NCBI GenBank assembly: GCA_022376515.1
Contig: WTXI01000239.1
Coordinates: 1-55,964 of the forward strand
From: Lactifluus volemus
Lineage: Eukaryota; Basidiomycota; Agaricomycetes; Russulales; Russulaceae
Direction of reading: 5' to 3'
Length of the DNA: 55,964 bases
The position numbers were made by a program, and so were the translations under genes. The notes beneath the pieces are model-generated. The model was not told where the DNA came from. It searched no databases and saw only the letters and a list, made by a program, of their open reading frames with translations. The number at the start of each line of letters is the position of its first letter. Position 1 is the first letter of the stretch. Below are positions 43,206-55,964 of this stretch, one piece after another.

Positions 43206-46200
43206 ATGAGCCAACCAAGAGGTAGAGGTCGAGGTCGAGGTGGCTCTGTTAGAGCCGGATCTCCTCACCGTGGGACCCCCCGTGGCGGTGCACCTGGAGT
43301 GCCACAGTCTCAAGCGCCCCTCATCTACAACCCAGGCGAACCCGCACGAATCGACCCTACCGTTACCGCCCCCGACGACCTCATCGTGCGCCTTAGGAAG
43401 GCCAACCCGGGTCCCGAGCGACCTGCCCGTCCGGGCTACGGCACCTTGGGCCGCGTCGTGGCGTTGCGGGCCAATTTTTTCCGCGTCGAGTGTAAGCTCG
43501 ATACGATTTACGAGTATATCGTCAAGATCATACCGGAGCCAAAGTCACAAAAGGCACGCGTCAAACGTCGCGTTCTCGCCTTGTTCGAGAAGCAGCAAGT
43601 TATGAGACCCTATACCGACGCTATCGCCCACGACGGTGCACAGCGCCTCGTCGCTGCCAAGCCATTGCCTGAACCCCTACGGGACACTGTCATGTTCTAC
43701 GAGGAGGGCGATCCGAAACCTCCGAGGGACGCAGATACGTATACGGTCGAAGTCATATTCTCCAAAGAACTGTCCACAGAACCGATCCGGCTGTAAGTCT
43801 TGTCCAACTCGTTTGAAATTTTTACCTACACCCATCTTCAGGTACCTATCCGGCGACGTGGCCAATGTCGACAGGATCGACGATGTCGACCCTCTCATCA
43901 ACGCTCTCAACCTCGTCATCCAACGCCAGGCATCACAGTCGGGCTTCCGGTTCGGAAAGAATCGCTACTTTTTCAACGATGAAGAGAAGCTACGAATCGG
44001 CCCACGTATATGGGCTCTCATGGGTTTCTACTCTTCAGTCCGGCCGGGCAACAAACTACTCCTGGTCAACATCAACAGGTGCATGTCCGCGTTCCACGAA
44101 CCCGGGAAACTCTCGGACGCGATTCGCGCCTTTTCTGCCGCCTCGTACGATGCCATTCCTCGGGAATTTATGAGAAAAGTCAAAGTATCGACCCGCTACT
44201 TGGGATACAAACGTATAATGACCATCCAACGCGTCGTCACCAACTCCGCTAGCAAGCAGACCTTCCAGTGCGCGGAGCTTGGTGGTGTCATCTCCGTCAA
44301 AGACTACTACGTCAAAAGTGCGCTTATCTTATCTGTCCCTTATACGACACTTACATCCTCGTAGAGTATAACATCCGACTACAGTACGCAGACGATTTGC
44401 CCCTCGTCGACGTGGGACAACCCGGCAAGCCGAGCTATATCCCGGCGGAATTGTGCGCGATTGAACACGGCGAACCTCACCTCGGGAAACTCGGCCCCAA
44501 AGAAACCTCAGACATGCTCAAGGTCGCGAGTCGAAGACCAGCCGAGAGTGCAAAGACCATCGTAGAGACCGGGCTCCAACGCCTGGGCCTCTCACAATCA
44601 ACCACACCGGTGCTCAATGCCTTCGGTATCCAGGTCGCCAACCAGATGATCGTCGTTCCCGGCCGCGAGCTTCCGGCGCCGTCGGTGACGTACGGCAAGG
44701 GACAACCGCGCGTGGCCAACGGCAGTTGGAATATCTTGGACGTCAGGTTCCACCAGGGCGGCCGTATGACGAATTGGAAGGTTCTCGTCGTGCGCGACGG
44801 CGTGGAGGCGTTGACGTTCAAGGGTCCCACGGACGAGAGGCTGATAGGGTTCATCAAGGCGTTCGCCAACAAGTGCAAGAACAGCGGGATGGGCGTCGGC
44901 AACGAGCCACCGGCGATCTTGCCCACCGCGGTGCTCCCGCACGTCAAGGACGACCCGGGACGCCGACGCGCGATCGAGAGCATCTCGCAGACGATCGAGC
45001 GTTTCGGAGATGCCAAGGGCATCAGCTTTATCCTCGTCCTCCTGCAGAAAAAGGACGACTATATCTACCCTGGCATCAAACGGCTCTGCGCGGTCAAGTT
45101 TGGCGTGCGGTCGCAATGCTTGTTGCTCGAAAAGGCTCTATTTGAGCGCGGACAGGATCAGTATCTTTCAAACGTCGCACTCAAGGTGAACACGAAGCTT
45201 GGAGGGATCAATCATCGCATCGCGGGTGATGCGCTCAACTGGTTGCAAAAGGAGCCGACCATCCTGGTCGGGATTGACGTTACGCATCCTGGGCCGAGTA
45301 GCGTACCCGGTACACCGTCGATCGCGGGCGTCGTCGCCAGCGTGGACAAGGATTTCGTACAATTCCCGGCGAGCTTGCGTCTTCAGAAGAGCAAGCAAGA
45401 AGTAAGTGTTTACGGATCGACAGACGATTCAGCACTGACATTACAACTTGTCACAGGGGATCGCAGAGCTTGCAGATATGGTCATTGAGCGGCTGCAGGC
45501 GTTCCGGAGGCGCTCGAACGTCCTTCCCAAACGCATGATCATCTTCCGTGATGGTGTATCAGAGGTAATGCGTCTTCCTCCCACTCAACAACGGCAGACC
45601 TATAACGTACGGTATGCAGGGCCAATATGACAAAGTACTCAAAGAGGAACTGCCACAAATATTCGAAGCCTTTAAACGCATCGACCCCAAGAACCCGCGG
45701 TACCACCCCACTCTCAGCATCTTCATCTGCGGCAAACGACACAACGCGCGCTTCTTCCCACCCAACTCTGAATTTGCCGACAAGAACGGGAACACGCTTC
45801 CGGGCACGGTGGTCGACAAGAGCGTGACCTCGATGCTCGATTTTGATTTTTATCTGCAAGCGCACGCGGGGTTGCAGGGTACCGTCAAACCGACTCACTA
45901 CGTCGTCATTTACGACGAGAGCTCCCTCACAGCCGATTTGGCGCAACAGGGTGTTCACACGGTCAGCTATCTCTACGCACGAGCCACGAAAGCCGTCAGT
46001 CTCGTTCCACCCGCTTATTACGCCGATATTGTGTGCGAACAGGCTCGGTATTGGATACATGGCTTTCTCAATCAAGGTGGGGGGAGCGATACAGCGTCGA
46101 GCGCTGAGGGCGTCGAGTCGACTAGCACGGCCATGCGTAAAGCCCGTGACGCTGCGGAACAACGCGTGTATGACGCCGCGCAACGCATGTGGGGTTCAGG

Positions 46201-46240
46201 ACTCCATCCCAACCTTCAAGACGTCATGTTCTACCTCTAA
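43206..46240 (+). CDS. AGO: Argonaute protein with intact slicer residues
   Basis: Five exons (43206-43792, 43842-44317, 44365-45401, 45457-45564, 45620-46240) total 2829 nt, 942 residues. An RG-rich N-terminus (RGRGRGRGGSVRAGSPHRGT) is followed by the N domain (VALRANFFRVECKLDTIYEY), the PAZ region (residues about 290-400), L2, the MID domain (SFILVLLQKKDDYIYPGIKR) and PIWI (about 640-910). The catalytic set is complete: D659 in GIDVTHPGP, E700 at the QE|G exon join, D732 in FRDGVSEGQ and H829 in KPTHYV. It should therefore be able to cut RNA guided by small RNAs. It ends NLQDVMFYL, the usual Ago end with a hydrophobic tip. It is an active-type RNA-silencing effector in a window rich in recent repeats. 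Confidence 0.97.
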
Positions 46241-47634
46241 ATTTTTCTTTCCTTGTTTTTATCTCTTCACTATTCTGTCGTCTTACATAACCGTACGCAG
46301 TTTGTTCCTCCATGTTTTTTTGATGTAGGTTACTGTACTGTAGCTGAACTGAAAACCGTGTTGTGTACTAGAAATGTAGCATTTATGTTTCTCGTGTGAG
46401 TCGTGTGTGTCGATTCAATGGCAAGAAATGGTTCTCCCGCAAAAAGTCCCGAGATACTAGTCGCGTGCGTTGACGCTTATAAAAGCGCTATTGGCGAATT
46501 GACGCCGGTAAACTCGGAGATATGAACTGAGCTACTATCGCATACTCTCGCCTTTGTTATCGGTCGGTTGACAACCGATCCCATATGTGATAGAGCGTAT
46601 CAAATATTTCCGGAGGTTGTTTGGAGCTCGGCTAAAGGAAATCGGACTTGATTGCGGGTTTTGGTCAACACAAAGGGCACAATGTAGGACTTTTGACCGA
46701 AACGCAATGATCTGTTCAGACGCAGAAAAGAGGTTTTCGTACGCAAATTTCTATTTATAAAGCTCCATGAGAGAGATCTGGGGATGTTTTTAGTTATCGC
46801 ACGCAGGAATAATGAATGAGTTGGAGTTGAGGACCTGCTTTCTCCGTAAGACTATGATCGCCGTTTTCCAATCACCAAACTAAAAAAGCTCTCCGGCAAG
46901 AAACTCTGCAATTAATCCACATCGCTCGTTGTTGTCGGGGACTCTATTCTGCAGAAAAGTGGTATTTAAAAGTTTTCTCCAATTGGAACGACCCGCCGCT
47001 TGTTGGGCAATATACGATACCTCCGAAAGCAAGCTCGGACTTTTTTTTTTTAGAGAGAGATTTCCCCAAGGAAGCTCAGGGAGGAGGGTGTTGGCATCAG
47101 TTACTTTAGCAGTCGGACCGGTGATTGCGTCCGTTCTGGCGGTTCCGCCAACCCCCGTTGGCGAATGCGTAGTTAGGGCTCGGTCCAGTGGCGTCGTCTG
47201 TGTAAGTTGACCATGTGGCGAAGAGAGTTGGTTGAATGATGTGTCTTCCATGTAATGTAAGAGTTTGTGAGCAAGAAGTATGGAAGATGCCGTAGTAGAG
47301 GGCGTGCTCGGACCAGCGGAACGAGACGGCTCGGAGGATTGAGTAGCGCGCTGTGGGGTCCGAAAAATGGATGATGGCTCGCGTGTTGGAACACAAAATC
47401 TTTTCGATTTAAAAGATAGAAGTAGTAATAACGTGCCGAGGCGAGAGATAACGAGTGGAGCAATGAGGGATGTGCCTGTGAGATCAGGGTGTCTAACAAC
47501 GCTGGATCGGGAAATGAGGCCCGCACCCTCTAACTCTCTTTTTTTTTATAAAGCTCTCTAAACGAACAAGGCCCCGTTCAAAGGTGCGAAAAATCCCACC
47601 GTTTTTACTCTCGCATCTCACCCGAACACGAATC
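46241..47634. other. Intergenic, one weak ORF
   Basis: Between Argonaute and EOS1. A 123-residue minus-strand ORF (46880-47251) reads plausibly in its last 60 residues (ANTLLPELPWGNLSLKKKSP), and open frames continue to 47526, but they lack an ATG and clear splice joins. I do not call a gene. Confidence 0.35.
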
Positions 47635-48983
47635 ATGTCATACTCCAGGCGAACAAGAGCCAAGAGCGGCTCTGGTGGTGAGCAACTCGCCTTGACTGTT
47701 ATCTCTCACAAGGGAGGCAATAGCTCAGCTACTACTATCACCTCACCCACGTTCCGCAAACGCACGCCATCATCGGTCATTAGTACCCAGACTCGCAAGC
47801 GCGCGTCCACCGCCACTGGCATCCCTTTTCCCACTCGTTCCTTCCTCTTTACACCATCATCTCCTCCCATCGTACTTCCATCCAAGTCTTCTTTCATCAT
47901 CCTGGGTTCCCCACCCCCATACACACCATTCCCACTGGCACTCGCCACCAAGTCACTTTCGTCCTCACACATCTCGTCCAACACTTCAAACGCGACGTTC
48001 CTTGCGCAATACTCACCCCAACGCATGCGCCCCGCACAGGGCGGCGTAGTTTCAGACAGCGAATCCGAACGGGATCCTCATGATGAAGACGAGGACGGCA
48101 TGATCTATACCACCAATCACCTCGCACATGGGACCAACTTTCGTTCACGTCGACATTCCAAGGGTATCACCACCGCCCCAGGTCAACTCGGTGCAGGCGA
48201 GACGGAGACAGAGGCTGATGAACCGGTGAGCCACGCGTTCCATGATATAAAGGGGGTTTTTTTTAAAAAAAGTGTTCGTCGTTATCCCACTAGCCGAGAC
48301 ACCTGCCAACCGCACGGATCGTCCCAGTTTCCGGTCCGTTGGTACCGCCAAACAGCCTCGAGCAAGTGATCACACCGCTCTTGTTCGAGGCGTCTCGTTT
48401 GCTGTCAATTGTTCCTGCCGTATTTGGTGTGCTGTACAATCTGTACCATGCGTGGTTTCCACCCATAAACGGAAACATCACTCCCATAGATTATGTCATG
48501 TCTGCATTATGGGTACGTCATTTTAGTTCTCTCAATTCGTGTCTCATCTCGGGTTTGTAGGCCATGTTGACCGGATATCAATGTCTATCCCTGACCAACG
48601 GTCTATTCCAACGATGGAGGGTCTACTACCCCCCATTATCAACCTTGATTCGATTATTGGCCTTACAGGCTATTTGTTGGCCCGCGACCCATTTCTCCCT
48701 CACCCTGATCGGTCACGAACAACGACCGGTCATTTGTTGGGCCATCATCGGTAGTTTCACCTCTTGCTCCCGAGCTGTCCAGTTATGGGTAACAAGCAAC
48801 CTCTGGTGGGAGAGAGGCAGTCGCGGTGAATCCTGGCGACTGAAGCTGGGTGGTCGGTGGGGTGGACGGCGATGGGACTGGGATGAGGTGATAATCAAGT
48901 GCGGCGTCCCGATGGGCGTGTGCTATTTTGCGATGGCCTGGACCGCGGCACTACGCCGCGAGCTTAGCGGGTGCCAGTGCTAG
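47635..48983 (+). CDS. EOS1: EOS1-family N-glycosylation protein
   Basis: Exons 47635-48225, 48294-48512 and 48561-48983 total 1233 nt, 410 residues. The first 210 residues are Ser/Thr-rich and disordered. The conserved part begins LEQVITPLLFEASRLLSIVP and has several membrane segments: IVPAVFGVLYNLYHAW, YVMSALWAMLTGYQCLSLTN, LFQRWRVYYPPLSTLIRLLA, LQAICWPATHFSLTLIGHEQ and RPVICWAIIGSFTSCSRAVQ, then LWVTSN. These match the EOS1 family, ER membrane proteins needed for normal N-glycosylation and oxidative-stress tolerance in yeast. The chain ends with one more hydrophobic stretch (PMGVCYFAMAWTAALRRELS). A run of T then A in intron 1 makes exon 1 appear open further than it is. Confidence 0.9.
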
Positions 48984-51272
48984 ACCGCGACCGAGTCCCC
49001 CAACATTTAGCACCCCCGTTCCTGTAGCATGCGCCGTGCTATCCGCAAGCTATCCAAGTGCCGGTGCCATTGGCTGCAGACCGATGCGAAGAGATTAGCC
49101 CCAAGGGGGGGCGTTCCAGATGCGCCGTTTGCCGGCGTTTTGCTTTCTTTCCATATTTCGATAGCTACTTCGCTGAACCCTCCCTGCGTTCCGTTCCGCG
49201 CATCCGCGGGTGATATGACCCCTCACTATGACATTTTTGATGCCAAGACACCACTTTTTCCCTCTCCACTTAATTTATGTTTTTCTTTTTCATACTCATC
49301 AATTCGATATCGAACTCGTTATCGCGTTCTAGCCTTTCGGTACAAGTTCAAGTTCCGCGAAGTATACCACAGGGCTATAAATTCTTGGTTCTGTCATCGT
49401 CGTATCATTGGGCCTGCTGATTATCATAAATGGTGAGCACCGTCGTTCCCCGGGCAACATGCTCAATTTGCTCAATCACCACAGAACATCAAAGGACAGG
49501 AATGCAGTTTGCCGCGCCAATGCCGTTTTCGGAGTTTTCTTCCAAAGTTCTAGAGTGACAAGTTGTGAATCGAATCTCGGGATCCATGTACATATCGTTC
49601 TGTGTTCGCGGGCACTGATAGGGCACCAATGTTCACAAATGTGGGGTCCCGATGGCTTGTATTAGTAGAAGGCAGAGAGTGGTAAAACTTGCGCTACCGG
49701 CATGTCGGGGGTCCTTTTCCCAAACGTGATCGCCGTCCTCGTCAGAGTGATGGTTTTACACATCATGATACATGCAGTGATCAATGATAAGAAAACATCC
49801 GCTGGCAGGGCAACACTTTTTTTTTATTCCATTTCCTAATTTCATTCTCATCTTGCCACTGGACCCCCGTTCTGACCGGTCTTCGGTGAGCACGGGCAGT
49901 ATCGCTTGTAGTAGATCTTGCATACAACACATGCGATAAAGGATTGATTGTAGGGTTCTTTTTTCAGTAGCCGAACTTGTGTTCTGCCGAGCTCGCAGGT
50001 GTTGAGGTTGAAGATACTGTGTCAGTCGGAGATTTCTGCAATTTGGAAATGGACATAAATACCAGTTGGTGTTCTCGGCACTGATGGCGTCGGTGGAAGC
50101 ACTGAGGCCACATCTCATTCCCGCGAATAGGCAAAACACGTAAAATAAGAGTACTGTATAGGTAGTAGGATGTGCTGTACCTGTTCCCTTCCGATTTTGG
50201 TTATCAAATCGTAATGTTCTCTCAAGCTCTCGGTTTTTATGATAGTTGGGCTCCAGTTCTTTTCGATTTTCTAGTCCAGCACCTATTACTAATACGCGTC
50301 AAGATGACACCTGCGGGCGGATCGTCAATAGTATTTAGTTATATTCCAAGCCCATACTCAATAGCTTCGTTCGAGCTTATTCGGCTCTCTGAAGAAGCAA
50401 TTCCACTAATTAAAGATGGGGCGCAAAGTTCTTGGAGCCAGTGAGCCGCGCCGTCGTTCAGATGACCCTTCACGAGGTGCCTGCGCGTTGCGTCGCCCGC
50501 TATTGAGGTGTAGATACGGCATCTTCCGAGTCTGAGGATCAGGTACAGTACGACTTCGAGTCTTCCCTGCATGCATGATAGATTATGTCTAATCTACTTT
50601 TGAAACAAGGCCAATTAAATTGAGCCTTATATGCAGATCTCTGTCAGGTATGACTAGATCACTAGGAGAGCTGCTTTATTGTAAGTATGTTGAGTTTGAT
50701 CATATGAGCTCATCAACAGCCTAGCCTGTACTATTAGTAGTATCGCAGACAATCTTTGCGTCGTGGAGTCCACGACGAAATGAACCAAATAATCGTCTAT
50801 CTGGTTGTGGCCCGGGGTAAAGACCAACATCAATACAATCCCATCGTGAAGTACAGTACATCAGGACCACTCTTCTCGGATCCATTTTTCTTTCGAAATA
50901 GGACGGACTCGGAGTCGTCTTGGGAGTCCATGGTCGTTGGTATCAGCTATTTTGATATCAAATAGCAGATATGTGACGAATCGCCCACATCTTGCGTATT
51001 TTCCGATTGGTACTACGGACCTTTTCGCCTGCAAGTGTGCTGCGTGACGTCTACTTCATGACAAACAACGTCAGTATCGCTGCAATGACCACCGGAGCTC
51101 GCGCTGTCACCATAAATGGTATTTCTCCAATATCCGATCGGGCCCTTCAAGCTTCAAGTTCGAGTTTTAACAGCACTTGCATTGAGAATAATACAACAAA
51201 GTACAGAGTGAGGCAACGGATACAACAATAGAGATAATAAACAGACCGGCGCTCATGAGGTCAGAAGACAAA
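48984..51272. other. Long intergenic region, no gene supported
   Basis: About 2.3 kb between the EOS1 3' end and the RhoGEF 3' end. ORFs at 49029-49436, 49756-50139 (minus) and 50172-50444 are moderately long but lack recognisable domains and agree with no splice model. I see no repeat or RNA gene. Confidence 0.4.
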
Positions 51273-54200
51273 TCAGGCCAGACGATTAGACATCGATTCA
51301 TATGATGAAAATGACGAAAGCTTGGGCACACGCGGTTGGGATCTGGGCAGTTTTCCCAAAGTGTCCCCACGAGGTGTGGACATGCCGGGCGAGACAGTAA
51401 TTAGTGAGGCCGTGGAACCCCGTTGCATCTCACGAAAGACTTGCTGGAAACGTAGCGCCCACCAACCACGGGCCTCCCGCTCTTGTTCTGAGGGGTCGGC
51501 GCTTCGCTCTGCCATTTGCGTAGAAGGACTCTTTGGCAAAGGAAGACCACTCTCGAGAATCGCAGAGACAGAGGCTTGTGAATCAACGTCCCACCTCAGA
51601 CCTGGTAGTGTGGCGACTAGTTTGCCTGACTGCGTGGGGAATGACAGAGCACGGATTGTATGATCTGCGCATTCTTGAAATGCAGATATCCAATTCTGAC
51701 GGAGACGTGACACACTAGACATATCTAGCCGCACCCCTGAGGACGTTGTTGAGGGAATGGACAAGATAAGCGTGATGAGCTGCCCGCTGTCCGGTACCAC
51801 CCCAGTTATTCCATTGTCCGTGTCGACCGGGAGCAAGTCCAAGACGACTTGGCCAGCGTCCTCCCTCACCTTAAAAACGCGGGAAATCCCTATCCTCTCA
51901 AGCAGACGCCACGAGTCTCCCTGGGCTGATGGATGATGATGACTGTTAGCGTCGTTGGTGGGCTCTGTAAAGAGGACGATATCATTGAAAACGAGTGTGT
52001 AGAGTGTCTGTGTGAGTTGTCCGCGGGATCCTGAACCCACATGCTCATTCCTCTGAGCAAAGAACTGGTTGTCCCATGGATTTTGACGTGTAATTGAAGA
52101 AGTGGATTCGGAGCGTGGAATGGACTCTGATGGATAGGGCGGGGATGGGACACTGTCGAAAAAATGTGACTCCATAGACGTGGTCGACTCTGAGGTCGTC
52201 TTGATCGAATCAGAGCGCATAGCCCTTGATTGGATAGCATTGATAAGCCTTGATTGTCGGACCCCAGCAGCTAGATTCAAGTTGAGGCCCTCATGCTCAT
52301 AAAGGGGCCCAGCGCTCGCGGCAGTGCGTGCCTTGACGCGAGGACGCTCGCGCTCTAACCTCCCTCGGGCCAGCAGCCTCCGGAATCGGTGGGCCAGTTG
52401 TAACGATGCGGGTAAGTCCTTGATATGCCCCAGTCGCTCTTTAACCAATTCGTACTCTTCTTCCTGAAGCTTGACTTCGCGCATCACGCGAATTACTGCC
52501 TCCGTGCAGTGGAAGAGTGAAAAAGTAGCGAGGTGATCTAGGTGATCGCGGGGCGTCACATCCAGAAGCCGCTAGGCGATCAAAATAAGTTGTCGATAAC
52601 AAAACGGAGAGAAGCTTTGGTGCATACTCTAAAGTGGATCGGATAGTCAACGAGTCGGTTGACCGGCTCAACCAAAAAGGATTCCACGCTCCACCCTCGA
52701 CATTCCTCCTGCTCCTGTTGGATTCTGATAAACTCCCCAAAGTCACTGCCGGGTTCTTCAGTGAGCCGCTTGATCAACAACGCGACGCTTTCCAATCGGA
52801 CGACGTATGGTTGATGAACTTCCAGATATGACACGAAGCTTCGTATTTTCCCAGCGATTTGCATCACGATCGGGTACTGCTCCGCAACGATGGCTCGCAA
52901 GGCCGATGATATCTGCGCGTGAATGTTGATGATGTCTTCCAGCCAGTCGAATAGCCGTGCGACTTCCGGGGGAACACCGGCGAGCCATGTCACGCTATCT
53001 TTCATGCGTAGAGGGCGAATGAAGAGCTGTACAAATGTTCGGAGCCGCCTCACAAAGGCTCTCTCGGTCTCACAGAGGTCCCAAATAACTTGCTGCCTTT
53101 CCATCTCAACTTCACCATAGCGACCCAGGAGCGAGTGATAGGCAGAAGAGGATATGGTGGAGAACCATGTTCGCTGTTCAGGGGCGGAAATCTGGGAATC
53201 ACGTCGGTCATGTTGGGGAAGTGGGACTGCATTCGCTCCCCCATAAACTCGTTGAGTATTGTGACTCTCGGGCTGGTCCGCCGCTGGTTGGGAATGTGAC
53301 TCTGGCGCTTCTCTGGGTGCAGGGGATTTTGTAGGATGGATCGTCGAAGGTTTCCGCCCTTCTTGCCATTGGGAATTGATCGTAGCTGATTGACGACTCG
53401 GGCCAAGTTGTTCGAGGTTGACTTCCCCATGTATGTTTATATCCTGCTCCTCGCTACGCCAACGAACATTTGAAGTGTTCGTTGAAGTCGAAGATGTGCT
53501 GTCTACGTGAGGAAAGGCCAGATTCAGCGTGCGAGCTGACCTCTGTTGCGTGCCGTTGCGCTCTCGGACTCGACTTACGCTCCGCGTCCTGTCCGGGCCA
53601 TAAGCTCCATGAACATTAGCCGTCGAAGGGCTGGCGACTGGACTTCCGCGACTCGTTCGACGCGCGTTTTCCGACCATCCCGCTGTCCCGGAACGGTAAC
53701 GGCGGCGGTGAATTGAAGTAGGGTGAGCAGGACTAACCGTAGAAGTTCTATTGGAGGAATCGAGTGATGACCAAGGATAATCGCCCTCATGGTCACTTCT
53801 AAATAAATCCTGCCTCAAGGGGCCCCGATGGTTTCTATGGAATGGTGGTGATTCCGCTGTGTTATTGTTATTGGTACCATACTGTGCGTCTTCATCATCG
53901 GAATATTCGGATAGTGGAGAAAATTCTGCTTCTTGATCTTTTTTGTGGGCTTCCGCTGACTGCATATACACTCTACCGAGTAATTTGCCCGGCGAAGAAC
54001 ATTCGGAATTCCCGCAGCCCAGAGCTACTCGCGTAGCTGGTTGCCTCGGAGTTGCCTGACTTCTACCCGAGGCTGGTGATCGGTGTCTAAGGTCATCACC
54101 GCCTCCTCGCACCAGAGGTGTATCCGCGTTGGGGCCAAAATTATCAGAAGGGCTGATGGCAAGGCCTTGCTCCCCGGCGTACTCGTCATCAGAGTGACCA

Positions 54201-55913
54201 TCATATTCATATGGTTGCGTAGAGCCCAGGGAACCATGATCCATTTCATTGACAAGTTCGATCAATTCTCGCCTCCGTTGATCACTTTCGCTTGGCTGGA
54301 CGTCATCATGGCCCCAAGGATTCGGAAGAGTGCCTCCCGTGGAGGTACTGATATTTCTAGTAAGATTCGGTAAGGTTCGGGGGTTCGACATCAGGGGACG
54401 GAGGTAGGCAGAAGATGAGCTCGAAGAGATGGCGAGAGTAGCTGCATCTTCATCGACTAGACCAAAGTCGTGCTCATTGTCGATGTCGGCCTCTAGCCCA
54501 CTGCTGGATGGAGGAGGCACGGCATGGGAATGGGATTGGGAAGGAGTATTACTCATTCTCGCCGCCGGGCCGAGGCCCAAACCGACGCCTGACTGCGTGA
54601 GTTTCCTATCACATGGGTAGTCTCGCTGAGCTATATATGACAACCTGGCCTGAAGATCAGCGTTGGGAACGAGTTGGGACTCCTCGATATCTTCACTGGA
54701 GCTCGAACTCGAGGGTACGATTACGGCATTCGTTACGAAGAGCGCCCTCCCGCGTTCACCCTGTAGGTTCAGTTCAGATCCAGAACTGTCGCTGATAGCA
54801 GCATATCTACGATTGAGAGGGGTACCGTGGTTTGCTCGTCCTGGAGTGGAAACCGTGGAGACAGGCGGGGGAACACGAGGAGTGGCAGGAACCCGAGGCG
54901 ATCGAGATGGTATCCTTGAGACATGGCCAGGATCTGTACGAGAGCGCTCACGCGCTAGACGGCTAGAACCAATAGCAGAACCAGACAACTATAGTGCCAT
55001 CTGAGCAAGGGTAAAGCACTGTCAGAGGCGTACTTACATCCCCTGCTATTACATGTGTACCATTTGACGGCACCGGTTCGGTAGGTATTTGTGGCGTTTT
55101 TCTCCCAATTATAGCTTTAACAGACCTGAAAGACTTCGATGGTGAAGCCTTAGTAGGAGATGATTGGCTTCCGTGTCCTAAGTTTGCCGTAGAGGAGGTT
55201 GTCACAGCATTTTTGAGGGCTGGCTTAAGGTTCAGCTTCGATTTAGCTACAGGTGCGGGAGTTGGTATGCGACTACTTTCAAGCAGACCCCTAGGGGTAG
55301 ACGACGGGGGTGAATGCGCTGTTTTGAAAGGGCCCGTCTGTCGATGTTGACGGGCTGGGGGTGTAGAAGGAATCGGAGGGTACTGGGAGGGTAAAGGTAG
55401 GGCGGCACGAGTGTCCTGAGACAATGGGTTTGAGGGAGATTGCGTTTGGCTATTTGGAGAGTTCGTCATTTTATCAATGGTATCACGAAGGGATGGAACT
55501 AGCTGTGCCTCGACGAGTGGGAGGTCCGCAAGTTGGCTCTTGCGCTTGGACGATGACTTGCTTCCCAGCCCGTTGCCTTTCGATAGTCGTCTGTTCAAAA
55601 ATGACATGCGAGACACGATACTAGGTTCCGTCGAAGACGCTGATGACGAAACGGAAAGTTGCGCGGTTGGCATGGGCGCGAGAACGAATGAATCATCGAA
55701 GTCTGTGACAGGCATCTCCGCCGTAGTGGTACGAGGATTCAGTGTTTCAGATGGTTTGTCATCGTCAGGGTGAGGGTGCGTCAGGCCCGCAGCGGCAGCA
55801 TAGTAAGAAGGTGGGTGAAACCCCTTGGGCGTGGAACCTGACTGGAAATAGTTGGCAGATGAGATTCCAGGAGAGCGAGAGGAGCTTTTATTCCTTGGGC
55901 GGGTTAGGGGCAT
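51273..55913 (-). CDS. RhoGEF with C-terminal DH and PH domains
   Basis: Exons 55038-55913, 52628-54988 and 51273-52571 total 4536 nt, 1511 residues if translation starts at MPLTRPRNKSS. The same frame is open to the right edge, so an upstream exon is possible. About 900 N-terminal residues are Ser/Pro-rich and disordered. The DH domain lies near residues 920-1125: QQVIWDLCETERAFVRRLRT, then WSVESFLVEPVNRLVDYPIH joined across an intron to FRRLLDVTPRDHLD. A PH-like region follows (LYTLVFNDIVLFTEP ... SWRLLERIGISRVFKVRED). DH domains swap GDP for GTP on Rho-family GTPases, so it should act in polarity, cell wall or actin control. The target GTPase cannot be told. Confidence 0.88.
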
Positions 55914-55964
55914 CGTGCAAGTGGGATCTGGTCGCAAAGCGGTGGGCAAAACGTCCGGTGGATG

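Noticed and set aside
44598..45116. Long minus-strand ORFs antisense to Argonaute
   Set aside because: Shadows of a GC-rich, strongly coding plus-strand exon; no independent start or domain.
46880..47526. Possible gene upstream of EOS1 on the minus strand
   Set aside because: Several overlapping frames are open, the longest without an ATG, and no splice signals join them. Likely GC-driven open frames.
49029..50139. ORFs in the EOS1-RhoGEF gap
   Set aside because: They read as 3' flank sequence; no domain, and no agreement between splice sites and frames.

Overview
The window is nuclear DNA of a filamentous basidiomycete. Genes are split by many 47-75 nt introns, mostly GT-AG. Several gene families are typical of mushroom-forming fungi (Agaricomycetes), including CPL1/PriA-like cysteine-rich secreted proteins, a HET-E-type NACHT relic and an RG-rich Argonaute. 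The NACHT relic and the small unclassified secreted or membrane families make a Rhizoctonia/Ceratobasidium-like source my best guess; this is an inference. I recognised no rRNA, tRNA or CRISPR array.

Layout. 0-6.3 kb: a partial unknown gene (minus), the small secretory-pathway protein Kish, a possible 62-aa gene, and a 779-aa disordered protein ending in a CaaX farnesylation box. 6.9-23.3 kb: a tandem array of five CPL1-like secreted-protein genes, all on the minus strand. The first copy is a frameshifted pseudogene and the other four are intact four-exon genes with shared TATA-type promoters. They are separated by shared non-coding repeat blocks, and one block carries a 457-bp element with perfect 195-bp inverted arms that inserted at a TA. 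23.5-27.4 kb: a decayed NACHT NLR gene and a possible small cysteine-containing gene. 27.7-34.6 kb: diphthamide synthase subunit DPH2 and mitochondrial import receptor TOM70, divergent, then an unknown 168-aa protein and a short membrane-anchored TPR protein resembling the N-terminal part of TOM70. 34.9-39.4 kb: duplicated accessory DNA with two intact small polytopic membrane-protein genes, the remnant of a third, an intact/broken pair of a second unknown family, and a promoter-side block that is inverted between copies. 39.9-56 kb: conserved genes: a ZIP zinc transporter divergent from an ornithine cyclodeaminase/mu-crystallin protein, an Argonaute with an intact slicer tetrad, the N-glycosylation protein EOS1, and a large RhoGEF that may run off the right edge.

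The conserved genes are housekeeping (early secretion, protein import, translation-factor modification, zinc transport, N-glycosylation, Rho signalling, RNA silencing). The accessory part is dominated by recent duplication, and the CPL1-like array is its main product. Gene structures were built by hand by joining exons across splice signals. For the main genes the joined exon lengths are multiples of three, which supports the models, but no transcript or database evidence was available.
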